A stretch of DNA of 64,000 nt from Zhengitettix transpicula (GCA_037074705.1 CM073596.1:56758001-56822000); one strand, 5' to 3'. Counted from the stretch's first letter, positions 50,809-62,989 are shown. Program-made: numbers and translations. Notes: generated from the letters alone by a model not told the origin.

Positions 50809-51436
50809 TCTAATAAATAAAGCAGAGTGTTTGTTTGTATGTATATATATTTGTATGTTCCTTATACAAATCTAGGCCGGTGGAGCAAAATTCACCAAAT
50901 TTTGTACACGTGTCGGGGTGAGACGCGTCTACCACCCCCAGGAGCGGGGGTGGAAATATTTAAACCTGCTAAAACAGCCGATATTTGAGTCGCATAAATA
51001 TTTTTTGGGGTCAACAAGATGTGATATGAGTATAATTTCAACCCCCTACAGTATTGGAAAGGAGAAACGTTAGGGGTGAGGGTGGAAGGGCGTTACAAGA
51101 AAATAACGCGAATACAACCGTGATTGGAGTCAAATCCAGGGTTATGGATTTATGGTTTAATTATGACATTCAATTGGCCATTTAACCCCCCACGGGGGGG
51201 GATATATCAAACATGGTCGATATTTGCCTGGAATAAATATTTGTCGGGATCAATGACGTTGATATTATTTCTACCGATATTGTTTGTAAAATTTACACCC
51301 CTTTCAGCATGGGAGCACCCTTAGGGGTGGGTGTAGAGGGGCGTTTCATAAAATTAACACAAAAACAACCGAGATTTGAGTCAAATTGGGGGTTATAGAT
51401 ATACGAAATCCCGGGCAACGCCGGGAACCCAACTAG
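50809..51436 (+). mobile_element. Non-autonomous Helitron-like element, copy C
   Basis: Starts TCTAATAAATAAAGCAGAG after A and ends AACCCAACTAG before T. The hairpin CCCGGGCAACGCCGGG (stem CCCGG/CCGGG) lies about 8 bases before CTAG. It shares interior blocks with copy B (GGGGTGGAAATATTTAAAC, AAAACAGCCGATATTTGAGTC). About 628 bp, non-coding. Confidence 0.72.
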
Positions 51437-52195
51437 TAAATAAAATAATTGTTATTCTAGTGTTGTACTTCTGCCTGGACACATTGGCTTGGTGTGGAGT
51501 GTCCTCATTTCACTTGCAGTCACTCTGGTTGGGATTTCAGTAATGATGCTAAATTACTGTGATTGACCTCTCGAAAGTGTCTGTGATTCACCCCCTTAAC
51601 AACCCCTATCCACAAACACAGCTCACTTACATAGAAATGTTCCTCATGCAGGCTGAATATACTTGAAATTTTGGGAAAACGTATTTAATTTATTTCTTAA
51701 GTGAGATTAAAAATTGTTTTATGGCTCCAAAGATTGTTTCTAGATTACCATTTGTGTCTCGTGCAATCATCATTCTTCACATTACAATTAAAAGTTTGAT
51801 GATTAGGAATTGCACTATTTTTAACTTCTGAAAATATGTAGACAGATAAAATTAGGATAAATGATTTGTTTAATTGGTGATGGAGCGAGGTGTGGGGAGA
51901 TTTAGAAGTTAGAGGTAATCCAGGTATCAGTGACAGGACTGTGTACAGTGTAAGAGGGGAGGGATGGCATCAAAAATCAACATCAACTATGGAACTTGTA
52001 GGAACTGGTCTTTTTTTGGAAGAATAAAAGACAGTTTGTCACAAAAATAAAATTTATTGAAATATTACTGAAGTTTCGTTCTTGATTACAGATCACTAGA
52101 CCTGGCTTCTTGCTGAAGTGCCTGGGTGGTGGTGTCTTCCTTCCTCACCAAGCACATAGAGAGAGAAAAAGGACGAGGGAATGGAGTTGAGGTTC
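51437..52195. other. Intergenic DNA, no gene supported
   Basis: No splice-bounded frame or recognised repeat. Modestly GC-richer at 51460-51610. Confidence 0.3.
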
Positions 52196-52480
52196 TCACT
52201 GCCACAGGACAAGGGCACATTTATCTGAGTTCCACCTTCCAGTACTAATGTCATGGCCTTTCTCACTCATGTCACATCCTAGAAATATCCATGGTGTAAT
52301 ACCACCACTTGGGCGTTCAAAAAAAATGTTGTTGCCACGAGGAAGGCATCTCAGTCCACTCCAAAGCCTTTCTAATGAGGTGAGAATGGGCACAAACCCG
52401 AAAATGACACAATTCATTTGGAACAAAACAAGAAGAATCATTTTAAAATCTTCCTGTAAATAATTCATCTTATTTGCCAT
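52196..52480 (-). CDS. Unrecognised open frame, 94 codons
   Basis: Long for AT-rich DNA and with a protein-like middle: MNCVIFGFVP, then GGITPWIFLGCDMSEKGHD and STGRWNSDKCALVLWQ before a stop. A TTTACAG acceptor-like site lies just after the first Met codons, so it could be a terminal exon. The frame on the opposite strand (52248-52463) is also open. No domain is recognised; it may be a transposon or gene remnant. Confidence 0.2.
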   Translation of the reverse strand: MANKMNYLQEDFKMILLVLFQMNCVIFGFVPILTSLERLWSGLRCLPRGNNIFFERPSGGITPWIFLGCDMSEKGHDISTGRWNSDKCALVLWQ

Positions 52481-52679
52481 ACTTCATTCCATTTTACATT
52501 ATTATAAATAAATAGATACATATTTCCCCAAATAATCCTATATATACAACATTCCTCTTTTGTTAATAATAATCTTAAATAATATTTAATTTCCATAAAG
52601 AAGAATTACTTATTTTGAAAATTATAATTCTCTCTCAATTAAAAAATTAATAACTGACAAATCATTTAGTACAGTACTT

Positions 52680-53290
52680 TATATTATCACGACGTTTTAT
52701 CCCTAATTTAGGACTTCATCAAGTATACATTAATGGCTGCAAAATACTGAATTGTCCTTATCCTGCTTTAATTATAAAACATTAATGTATTTATACAAAA
52801 ATTAGGAGTTTTTAGCTACTGGCATTTTAAACTGAAATTTGAACCACAATTTTAAAACCTTTTTTTTTACATAGAAGATAGAATATTTGTTCATTAATGG
52901 TTCAAAATGAGTTATATGATACATTAATTAATAATTTAAGAACAAAAATTTATTCAATGTAATGGAATGTTATGTATACTTTGTGTACAATGCCAAGATC
53001 CTCCATGAATATCTTCAAAAAATTAATATTATATAAATTTTGTGTAAATTTTCCTGACCGTTGTAACCATAGAAAAAGAAAGAGAAAAGTCGAGGAAACG
53101 ATGACTTTCACTCTGAAATTTACTCAAAATTATTATTAGAAAGATATTAATAGAAGATCTTGGAATTTTATAGAAATTATTCACAACACTCACCTTCATT
53201 AAACAAATTTCTGTTCGTCTATTCTTATATTAATATATTAAATAAAGAAGTTCCACATTAGGGACGAAACAACTTGATAATAAATATTGT
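52680..53290. mobile_element. Repeat pair with mirrored hammerhead-like cores
   Basis: At 52688-52722 (minus strand: TTGATGA, AGTCC..AGGGAT, AAAACGTCGTGATAATA) and 53241-53280 (plus strand: AGAAGTTCC..TTAGGGACGAAAC, TTGATAATAAA) related motifs face each other across about 500 bp of AT-rich sequence. A third related motif is at 54256-54290. This could be a foldback or Penelope-like terminal structure, but no coding region was found. Confidence 0.35.
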
Positions 53291-53444
53291 ATTGTTTTGT
53301 CAATTATTAATTTTTTTCTGACTTATGGCCAGTTTATATATTAACTGAAGGTAAAGCTAATTTATCACTATGTTTTCAATTCCCATAAGTAAACAGAATA
53401 TTCTTGACACAGAAATATGTAAAAAAATATATATTGAAGAGCAT

Positions 53445-53745
53445 TTATTACTTAAGAAGTTGTAAAATAAATGCAATAAAAATGAAACATTTCTAGAATA
53501 AAAATTCATTATTGCCATTTACTGAGTACCAGAATCAGATTTGAAATAAGTAGCTTAAAACATACAAGATGAAATGCAATTCTCTACCCTCCTAGAAAAA
53601 AAAATACAATCAAAAGATCGTCTAAATTCCCTGTAATGATAGGTTTCTGGTCAAATTTGAGAGGAATGTTGTATAGTAAACATTGAAAATATGTAAAAGA
53701 CCTGTATAAAAAGCATATGAAGATAGAACACAAGATGGACACAGA
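53445..53745 (-). other. Probable 3' UTR of the unrecognised minus-strand gene
   Basis: The stop codon ends at 53746. An AATAAA on the minus strand (near 53445-53450) lies about 300 bases downstream. AT-rich, non-coding. Confidence 0.35.
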
Positions 53746-56700
53746 TTATAAAGTCTGCTGTGCTTCGGTAGCAGTAGAATTACAGTTCCTTGCACATTCA
53801 ACCTCGATAACATCAACAGGGTTTCTTATTGTAGTGACACTACTTCGAACACATCTGAAACAAAAAATTAACCAAGATTAATTTCCTAAATAATTTGAAT
53901 ATTCTAAGTGTTTAATGCCAGGTAGGATCCTTAAACCATAGCCCGGGGGCCCTAGTTAACCCTTGACTACCTTCCTCTACCCTTCCGCATCCCCCTTTCA
54001 AATCCCTTCCTATGCTATTAAAGGGGAGTTGCCCAATGTGGATTACCCTCATGTAGCCTGTTGCCCTAAAAGTAAGAATATCAAGGGTATATCTCATTTC
54101 GGTTACAACTGACAAGGAAGCCATTTTAAATTTGATTCAAAATAGTATTAAATATATTTTGGAACCTAATAATTGTTTCATCAAATTAATACAAAAATTT
54201 ATATAAATAAAGAATTTTTATAATTATTAAGGTCTCATCTTTTGTCAACTATTATCTGATCAAGTCCCGAATCGGGGACGAAACGTTGTGATTATTTTTA
54301 TATTCTATATTAAACTTATTCTTACATTTACTTTATAGTCCAAAGTAAAGTACTTAAATTGTAACGGGATTAAAAATAAATTGAATTATAACTTTTAAAT
54401 CAGTTGTTTATATAATTAAACCTTATATTAATGTAATAATGTATATAATTCAAACAAGATCAAGTATGAATCTATGTTTCTTCATGTGAGAAAGGACTCA
54501 CTTGTTTCGTAAGACAGTTGGTCCCCTTAAGACTTATTTACAAGCTCCAGATTTGTGAACTGCTCACGTGAATATGAGGGCAGCAATGCCCACGTGTCTT
54601 ACTGAGACTGCTTCATGCTTAGCTGACGAAATCATTCGGCTTTCTTCATGTTGACACTCCTGAAACATAAAGTACGTATTTACTTCAATTGTTTCCAATA
54701 TCCGTTTCAACAGAGTTGGAGGAAGATCCATTTATAATGTCAACCCGTTAGCATTGATTTCACTGTATTTGCTCTGCATTTTAACTACATACCAGAATGT
54801 TATTTTTAGTGACAGGCCACATCCACGTTGTGTCCCCTCTCATATAATAGTACAGGGAAGGATAGAAAGTTGAGATGTGGGAGGGAGACCTAGGAACTAG
54901 GATCCCCGGGCTGTTGTTTAAGGAATCTACCCGGCATTCGCCTAAATGACATGCAGGTAAAGGTAAGACGGGCTCTTGATACTTGACCCACGTCCTTCCG
55001 ATAAGGGATGGAGATGCAATATTCCAGACTCCATGCCTCGATCAGGTTGGAGAGGGCAGCTGGTAGTGAAGCTGAGAATATCGCTTCATTGACGACGGCA
55101 ACAAAGGATACGCCAACGACCGCAGACGTTATAAACAGGAATCAACTTTCCAATATGACAAATTGGGTTAATCTGAGTGACGCTTTCTGAAAGTTTGTAG
55201 TTTTTATTGCTACTTTATTAATTTAGAAGTGTCAAGACTGTAACCCGCCAAGTTCCCTCATAAGGATGTTATTAATGCCTTGTTCACAACAAAATCCTAT
55301 TTATTAAAAGGCAGAATTTTTATTTTTAATTTTATATTCAATAACAAAAGGTCTCTACAACTAGGAAGCAGTAAGTTTTAATAGTCTCTCTTTTTGCAAA
55401 TAAGTAATAATAATAATAATATCATATTCCTGTCGAGAAGCTTAGCTTCAAGGATGTGGAATGAGTCAGGGTGTACATTTATTCCATTAATTCTATGATA
55501 ATACTATCATTTAATAAAGACTAATAATATTATATAACATAAACTTTCTATTTACAGTCATATAATAATAATAATAGCACTGTATTATGCAACAACATAA
55601 GAACAGGATTCCAATTTATAGTTGATGCTGACTTAATTGTACATCTCCAACTCTTCTTGGAAGGAGTTTGATTCTTTGTGGCAGTCTGTTAAAGACGGAG
55701 ATCCCAGAACAACGCACACCTTTCTGTGCAATGTTTTTACATGAGAGCGAATATATTCTCTCTTTGTACTACCAGGTGAATGCAGCTTTTGTAGAATAAT
55801 GCAAGGAAGAGGACGCTCAAATTGACTGTTCAATATTTGCGGAAAGCAGGTCGAAACAAATGTTTGACTTTCCGTAACAGCGGTAGAAGAAACCGAACAA
55901 ACAACACTTTTGTTTGTTAAATGAGCAAGAAAAAGTTAAATATTAAGACTGATCTACATGTAAATATTTAGACAGTGCAGTTGAAAGATATACTGGTGGA
56001 ACAATTGCTTGTTTTCCAAGAAAACTTAGCATTATGAGTATAAAATTTTTAAAACACATTGATTCAAAATATTCCTTGCAATTCACTCCATCGAAACATC
56101 ACAATATGATTTATGTGAAAAATCGATTTACTGGAAGTCTTTTTTAATATAATGAGTAAAATTTATTTTAGGGGTGTATAAACCACTTACTTGAGGAAAT
56201 TGAAGTGTTCCTTCTCATGATCGGTTGTAGGACCTTCACATTCGAATGAAGACAGCATCAGCGCTGGAAAAGAAATGAGTAATTGGAAAAATGAATTTAT
56301 TTATTATAAAATAATTGAAATAAATTACATTTATATTTTTATGACAACTGTGCATTTCATTCACATTTTAAAAGCGAATAACAATTCCTGCATAACGATG
56401 TGAATATTTTTCTGCAGTGTGCTAAAATATATTGAAGCATTACAACGAGAAATTAAAAAGTCATTAGTCATTATTTACGCTGTGTTTTTAGACAGAAATT
56501 AAAATACTTTAATACGATTGTAGCTACTTAGACAGTCCTTTAAAATGAAATAAGAAGAATGAAATTTTAAGCACATGACGAACGAGTCGAACGTCAAACG
56601 TTTAGCTTTCCTCGTTTCTCACATTCTTGTATTTAGAAATAACATACAACTGAAGGAGAGAAGGGTATATATATATATATATATATATATACCCTTCTCT

Positions 56701-59700
56701 CCTTCAGTTGTATGTTATATATATATAGGATCCTTAAACTATAGCCCGGGAGCCCTAGTAACCCTTGGCTACCTTCCTCCACCCTTCCGCATCCCCCCTT
56801 TCAAATCCCTTCCTATGCTATTAAAGGGGAGTTGCCCTAAGTGGATTACCCTCATGTAGCCTGTTGCCCTAAAAAAGAAAAAAAAGAAAAAGAAAATAGA
56901 AAGAATGAAAAATCACGGCGAAACACGAGTAAAACAACTCCAGAAATGTTACGAAAAAATACTTTTCAGCAGCAATAAAGGAAGTTATACAAAAACAATA
57001 CTTTTTTTTGCAGTATAAAAGAAGAAAATTGAATTAATTTATGTTGCTATACATTGATGTGACTCATTAAATGTTTAACATTCATTTGGTATTCAACTGA
57101 ACGATTATAAAGCTTTTTTTTAAAAAAAATAATTTATGGATTTAATTTCAGCCGAAGCGTTCTTTTTTTTAATATATTTTTTCCTCTCTGGCATGAGAAT
57201 TCAAATGTAGAATGGAAAGAGACTGTGGATACAGTAACTTTTTTTTTTTTCATCGAGTGGGCAATGGACGTTCTGCAAACAGTGGACTGGTGGTTGTAAT
57301 ATGAGGAAAATAGCTTCGATGGCCGACACACGAGCAGGTTAAGAGGGCTGGATATAGGACCCGTAAAATATGGAGAGAGAATTTTTTTCGTCTGCTAGCA
57401 GTATCCAGGTATATTTAAGATTTTTTTGGGAAACAGTAATAATAGTATTTAGTATGAACATTTTCATGTTTACTGTATTTGTTCGAACGACTGGCCAGTT
57501 CCTGCTTTCTCTCTAAAGCAATGGTAATTTTGAAGACATGTTTATTGGTAAATTATCGTATTAGGAAACCCAGGGAAACAGTGGTAGGAAGATTCGACGT
57601 TAATTAACAAAGTCCGACTAAAATCAACAGTCGAGTTTTCAGCCATTTTTCTGAGAAAATTAAAGTAGCTCCCTGGGGGCATCAACTTCGATTTGTACTT
57701 ATTGCTTCTGTTTTATGTGTCTTCAAGTTTTTATTGCAGATTTGAGTCCAAGCCATTAAACTATAATGTCAACGTAAAGTGTTGGATATATCTAGGGAAT
57801 GCTGACTTGTTTCGCTTCCGTATTTTGTATGTGTAACATTTCCCTTGGGTCTGCATATAAGAAGTTTTAAAAAACGTAATACTCATATATAAAATTAATA
57901 TTAACATTTTTCTGTTTTACTTATTATATTAAATGTGTTGTTATGTATCTTATATATTTTACGTATCTTTAAAATTAATTGATATATGATGTGATGTATT
58001 TTATTTTTCAACAGATCACATTGATGTTTAACTTTTGAAGTTGTTAATAATGGTCAAATAATGACTTTCAATTTATTATGCTTAAAGGAAACATCAGTGA
58101 ATCACCACAACTTTACAGGTATATATTTCCTTTCTCTAATTGTGCTTGCACATCCCTTATTTTAGTTTCTACTCTCCACGTAGAAGTGCTTGCCACCGTC
58201 GAGTGGAGTTTGCCAACAGTTTGCCATTAACTGTGTGTGTGTACGTGCGCGGTCTGAGCAAACCACTTATAAATGGCGGAAAGGGTCAACGAAATGGAAT
58301 AATATGTGTATACCTTCAGTTTCCGTACAATTAAGTTCGGATCAACAATTTTCAAAACATTAAAAATTGAATAATAATTTGCTTTCCAAATAAACCCTAA
58401 CTTAAAGTAAAAATTCTATCAGCATTAATCAGTTCTAATTAAAAATTACTTGACGTTTCAGAAATATAATAAAATAATTAATGGCCGGATAAACCCGAAA
58501 AATTTTAAAATAAGCGTGAATAAAATTATAATTTCATCAATTTAAAAAAATTATGACGTTTCCTCTTAAGGTAATAATAATTACACGACTTTGAAACTAA
58601 ATATTATATTAAATGCAACACTATTGAGATGTTGTAGAACATTCAGTTGAGTATCAAATTAATGACAATTAAAATAAATATCAAAAACAGAAATAAAACG
58701 GGAGTAGGACCGGTCTGCGAGGGATGTTCTCTCGCAGGCAGAACCTTTTAGGAGAGATACGAAGGGGTTACCTTTGGGGATGCCTTTTCCTCTCCGCTTT
58801 TGAACTAAGGTTCCCACAAGCCGAGGCACCTCGGCCTGTTTTGAGAGGTGTATGTTCCGGGGTCACAGACCTTGGGCATACGGTAAGAGTTGTCCGCTAT
58901 TCCCATTGGAACAGTCGGCCAGCTGCCTTCTAAAATGGTCGAGGCACGGAGAAGGGAATGCTGCGTCCCCACAGCAAACTCCTCTCCCGCCATCCAGGGA
59001 ATGGCGTGGGACAAGTACCCAATGCCCGACCTACCCGATGCAGGTTTTTCTAGGGTTTTCCCTGCATTTCTTTAGGCGAATGCCGGGTAGGATCCTTTAA
59101 ATATAGCCCGGGAGCCCTAGTTAACCCTTCGCTACCTTCCTCTACCCTTCCGCATCCCCCCTTTCAAATCCCTTCCTATGCTATTAAAGGAGAGTTGCCC
59201 AACGTGGATCACCCCCATGTAGCCTGTTGCCCTAAAAAAAAATAAAACGCAATAAGTAACTTTATTTTAAAAAAATCGAACAGTTTCAACTTTTATAATT
59301 ATCAAAATAATTTTTTAAAAATTGTTGTTTATGTTTGGACTATACTGAATCTATTAAAACTTTCAAAAAATGATGAAAACTATGTAATCAGGTAAGTCAA
59401 AGGCGGTTGTTGCACTGAATTTTATAAAATATTAGAGAAAACTGATCTGACTATTTTGACAAGTACTGATACAATTTTTTTTCAATATAAAATGAAATCA
59501 TAAATACACTTCAGTATTTTACTGTAGTTTTTTACTTTAATTGTCTTAATGTTGGATCTGGTGTGAAGTATTCCACTCATTAATTATCCAAAACTTAACA
59601 TTGACCCTATCAATCTTATGATTACTAACATCAATGTTTTCAACAAGATGTTTGAAATTGGAAAACTGCTATTTGATTAGACTTTTTAACGCTAGTTTTG

Positions 59701-62079
59701 TCTGTCCTATATAACAAGATTTACAGTCTCTGTAATATATTTGGTATATTATATTATACTTTTCATAATTTTGGATTTAATCTTTAAAAATCATGACAAA
59801 ATTTAAATTAATAAATAATATAAAAGCAATTTCAATTATGTACTTATCTAACAGGTCGATCAATTTGCGCTGCATATTTTCTAAGTAAGGTAAAAGGAAA
59901 GGAGAGACATCTGACGAGTCGTAGAAACGAAAATTTATATGAAAAAGAGGAGAAGTGAATGAATAAAGTGAGTTTAAAAGAAATGTAATAAAGTAGGAAA
60001 TATACACGGAAGCTAACAAAAAGGAAATGCACGTTCCGGTGAGGAATTTTGGCAGCGCCTTTGTGGAAATTGAAAGCGTACTTTCCAAGCGATTCTGTCA
60101 GTCAGGAGCGGATGGATGTATTTTTTAATATTTGGGCAAGGAACGTCGGTTCCCTTTGTTAGTGGAGCCATTGTGCCTCGTCGAGTCTTTTCTTTATTCG
60201 CAATAAACGCGAACACCTGCCTTCAGGGACGGAACCACGTCAATGCTTTACGACGCGATGGAATTGTTATATTTACTGCGGCGATTTATTATTATTTTTT
60301 CTTCTCCTTTCTCATTCTGCGTTCAATGAGAGAGAGAGAGCTTGTTTCATGTTTCCCTTGAACAGCGTTTTTAAAGCGCTGAAACGATCACAGGATTTAA
60401 GAGTGCAATTTCCGTTAACCGTCTTGTAATTAAGAGGAACGGGGGTGGGGGTGGGGGGGTTGAATATAAGCTTTGCTTACGCGGAAATCACAACTGTTGT
60501 AATAAAGCAAAAGGCGTTGCGTTAAGGTTTATCGCAAGTTTAACTGGCGCAGTGATCGTTACAGCGGCTAGTGTCAATTCACCTGCTGCTTCACATCTTT
60601 AAGAATAACCCCTCTTGAAGATATAATGTCCTCCTTTTATATTACGACATCTCATATTTTATTGATTGCTAGGTTGAATGTATCAGTAAAGCAACCATTT
60701 AACAGATGATGTTTTTACGCTATAACACACGTAAAAAAAAGAAACCCCCCGAGTACGTGTTATCTTTGTTTTATATCGCGTTCTGCCACCTCGGTAAAAA
60801 CGTCATCCATAAATTCTCCAATCAGCTTTGTGAGTTATTTATCGCCACAGGATTCTGTATAGTTTAGATTTTGAGATAATATCTAACATATGCGCGTATT
60901 TTTTGCCTAAGCAGATCATTATTTTGAAATATCTGGAAGATTTACGATGGTGAACACTTTGTGTATCTGTTTTGAATTTTATTCAGCTTTTCGTCGGCCT
61001 TACTGTTACGTAGGTACTCAATCGTACCACACTTCAGTTGGAACTTATCTCCTGTTCTCGTTTACAGGCAATTTATCAGTATGAAGAAACTCCTAGGGCT
61101 GGACGTAACTAAGTTCTTTCAACACTTTATCTGATTTAAAGATGATTCTGGGCTATAAATCCGGTGTCTTGCTACATTCAATTTTACATTCGTATTTCTT
61201 CAGTCAGGTCTGATTTTCTCAATGTCTAAATACATGATCATTTTGTGTTTCTCCTCTACCATTTAAAAATATCCTATTTCGTGGACGTGTTGGTGAAACA
61301 ACGCGTAGACAGAACGATTTTTTTTCTCAGTGTCAGCAAGACCGCAACTCGCCTCGCTCAACCAAAAATATTTGCAATTTAATTTCCAGTGCTCGTCAAG
61401 CTACAACGAAGGCAAGTTAGAGGGAGGAGGGAGAATTCTTGTGTGATGCCGTTCAACGCACGCACGCACGCACACACACACACACATGGGAAAGCTTAAC
61501 GAAATAATTTTTTTGTCTTGGTTTGACATCGACATGACTACAAGTTCTAAAAGCCTCGTCAGCTTAGGCGTATCGGTTACCTGCCAACGGCGTTGTCACC
61601 ACAAAAAATCTACCGATAAAAATGACTCAAAATACTCAACCGCTAATATTTATCGTGCATTTAATAATGCTTTGTATATATATTATTGATAAAATGGGGA
61701 AAACAGACAAAATTGAAATTCAGAACACCACCATGTTCCTTCTGATTCTCAACAGTTGCACCTTCTACGAAGATCTTTGGAGAGCGTAGAAGTGTTGTAC
61801 TAACGTTAATTTTAATATGTCTGTTTTACCCATTTTACTAATATTAAAATGATTCACTGACATTACATTAATTAGTTTTAATAATTTGGAACATCATGTT
61901 CTACGGGATTCTACTGTTCCAACTCACCGTTCTCCGTGAGGGTGGGGCTGGTCTCTAGAAAAGCGATCACTTTGGAGTTGTTCTCGTAGCGACACACAAC
62001 TTGCTTCCACGCCACGAACTCCGTCACTCCCGTCGCCAGTCGCCAGGAAGCCTCGAAGTTCACGTGGCCGTTGGGCAAT
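53746..62079 (-). CDS. Unrecognised gene, last three coding exons
   Basis: Three minus-strand exons join in phase: 62079-61928 (152 bases), 56263-56191 (73) and 53854-53746 (109, ending TAA). All have proper GT-AG borders. The encoded C-terminal portion is about 111 residues. Exon 1 reads LPNGHVNFEASWRL and VVCRYENNSKVIAFLE; exon 2 reads SSFECEGPTTDHEKEHFNF; exon 3 reads LKCVRSS, VIEVECARNCNSTATEAQQTL. Five cysteines and NNS and NST sequons fit a secreted or extracellular domain, but this is inference and the family is not recognised. Good codon structure and GC-rich first exon argue for a real gene. Upstream exons lie beyond the window or were missed. Its introns carry family D retroposons. 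Confidence 0.6.
53916..54070 (+). mobile_element. Retroposon family D, copy 4 (3' end only)
   Basis: Contains GGTAGGATCCTTAAACC, the CCCGGGGGCCCTAGTTAACC block and the terminal TGTAGCCTGTTGCCCTAAAA. It is 5' truncated within the family consensus, in plus orientation, inside the last intron of the minus-strand gene, about 60 bp from its terminal exon. Confidence 0.7.
54256..54290 (+). ncRNA. Hammerhead-like core motif (best copy)
   Basis: CTGATCA, then A, then GTCCC - GAATCG - GGGAC, then GAAACGTTGTG. The stem pairs perfectly and abuts GAAAC, as stem II does in hammerhead ribozymes. An extra A precedes the stem, and no cleavage triplet with stems I and III was identified. So this is a core-like motif only, perhaps a remnant in a repeat. 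Confidence 0.35.
54818..55067 (-). mobile_element. Retroposon family D, copy 5 (diverged)
   Basis: Recognisable through GACAGGCCACAT.., ATCCCCGGGCTGT, TACCCGGCATTCGCCTAAA and GATCAGGTTGG blocks in the same order as other minus-oriented copies, but with many substitutions and deletions. It is probably the oldest copy here. Confidence 0.55.
55068..56190. other. Intronic DNA, nothing recognised
   Basis: Lies between exons of the minus-strand gene. AT-rich with ATA-type simple repeats (about 55405-55425 and 55560-55577). The 66-codon frame at 55633-55833 has no recognised domain. Confidence 0.3.
56641..56716. repeat. Perfect 76-bp palindrome
   Basis: AACATACAACTGAAGGAGAG followed by AAGGGT (56641-56666) is mirrored exactly at 56691-56716. 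The 24 bases between are alternating TA, themselves self-complementary. It lies directly before retroposon copy 6. Confidence 0.85.
56728..56890 (+). mobile_element. Retroposon family D, copy 6 (3' end only)
   Basis: From AGGATCCTTAAACTATAGCCC to TGTAGCCTGTTGCCCTAAAA with an A-rich tail broken by G. 5' truncated, plus orientation, preceded by the TA repeat of the palindrome. Confidence 0.7.
56891..58700. other. Intronic DNA, nothing recognised
   Basis: AT-rich with T runs. A GC-richer patch at 58140-58270 includes a 64-codon frame (58140-58334) without recognisable domain. Confidence 0.3.
58701..59239 (+). mobile_element. Retroposon family D, copy 7 (near full length)
   Basis: About 539 bp from the 5' hairpin region (CTGCGAGGGATGTTCTCTCGCAGG) to CTGTTGCCCTAAAAAAA. 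AAATAAAACG flanks it on both sides (58691-58700 and 59240-59249), a possible target-site duplication, though AT-rich. A minus-strand frame (59014-58805) and a plus-strand frame (58890-59075) are both open and both have counterparts in copy 8. No reverse transcriptase is encoded, so it is a short non-autonomous retroposon or a LINE 3' end. Confidence 0.75.
59250..61927. other. Large intron of the minus-strand gene, nothing coding recognised
   Basis: GC-richer islands at about 60020-60260 and 60360-60600 may be regulatory. There is a CA microsatellite near 61465-61486 and a G-rich run near 60438-60459. Frames at 59777-60361 show no recognised domain. Confidence 0.3.
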
Positions 62080-62339
62080 CTGCATCAAGACAACGGACAC
62101 ATCGATGTTTTCCTCTGAAACTCACACCGGTGGTATTAAGTATCAGTTAAATCAATTATAAATGGAGTTTTTCTCAGCGCGTACACGACAAACATCAAGA
62201 ATCAGCTGCTAAATGTTGGATTACTCTGAACTTGTAATTTGTTTGAATAGATCAAACAATGATGAACAAACTACATTTCGATTGTGGAAATCTATATTTT
62301 CCATCAAATTTAAACATATACATTCCGAAATAATAACTA
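62080..62339. other. Sequence upstream of the first seen exon of the minus-strand gene
   Basis: Intronic if the acceptor at 62080-62082 is used. AT-rich, nothing recognised. Confidence 0.3.
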
Positions 62340-62918
62340 CTGTTAAAATCCAATTCTTTTTTTTAGGATAACAGGCTACATGAGGGTGATCCACATTGGG
62401 CAACTCCCCTTTAATAGCATAGGAAGGGATTTGAAAGGGGGGATGCGGAAGGGTAGAGGTTACTAGGGCCCCCGGGCTATATTTTAAGGATTCTACCCGG
62501 CATTCGCCTAAAGAAATGCAGGGAAAACCCTAGAAAAACCTGCATCAGGTAGGTCGGGCATTGGGTGCTTGTCCCACGCCCTTCCGATAGCGGGAGAGGA
62601 GTTTGCTGTGCGGACGCAGCATTCTCTTCTCCGTGCCTTGACCAGTTTAGGAGGCAGCTGGCCGACTATTCCAATGGGAATAGCGAACAACTCTTACCGT
62701 ATGCCCAAGGTCTGTGACCCCGGAACATACACCTCTCAAAACAGGCCGAGGTGCCTCGGCTTGTGGGAACCTTAGTTCAAAAACGGAGAGGAAAAGGCAT
62801 ACCCAAAGGTAGCCCCTTCGCATCTCTCCTAAAAGGTTCTGCCTGCGAGAGAAAATCCCTCGCAGGTTACCTGCGAGAGAATCCTCTCGCAGGCTTCGTC
62901 GATCTGTTAAAATCCAAT
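62340..62918 (-). mobile_element. Retroposon family D, copy 8 (full insertion with 15-bp TSD)
   Basis: CTGTTAAAATCCAAT occurs at 62340-62354 and again at 62904-62918, exactly flanking the element. Between them, in minus orientation, lie a T-run, the AGGATAACAGGCTACATGAGG end, the conserved middle, and a 5' end with two hairpins made of CCTGCGAGAGAA / CTCTCGCAGG units (about 62843-62895). Long variable TSD, poly(A) end and 5'-truncated siblings are hallmarks of LINE-type target-primed insertion. Of the copies in the window, this one gives the clearest boundaries. Confidence 0.82.
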
Positions 62919-62989
62919 AAACTGTTAATGTTTTTGTAACACTAGATCCATAATTTAACTGCAGCTGATGCGTTGTGCCTGAAGTTTAT

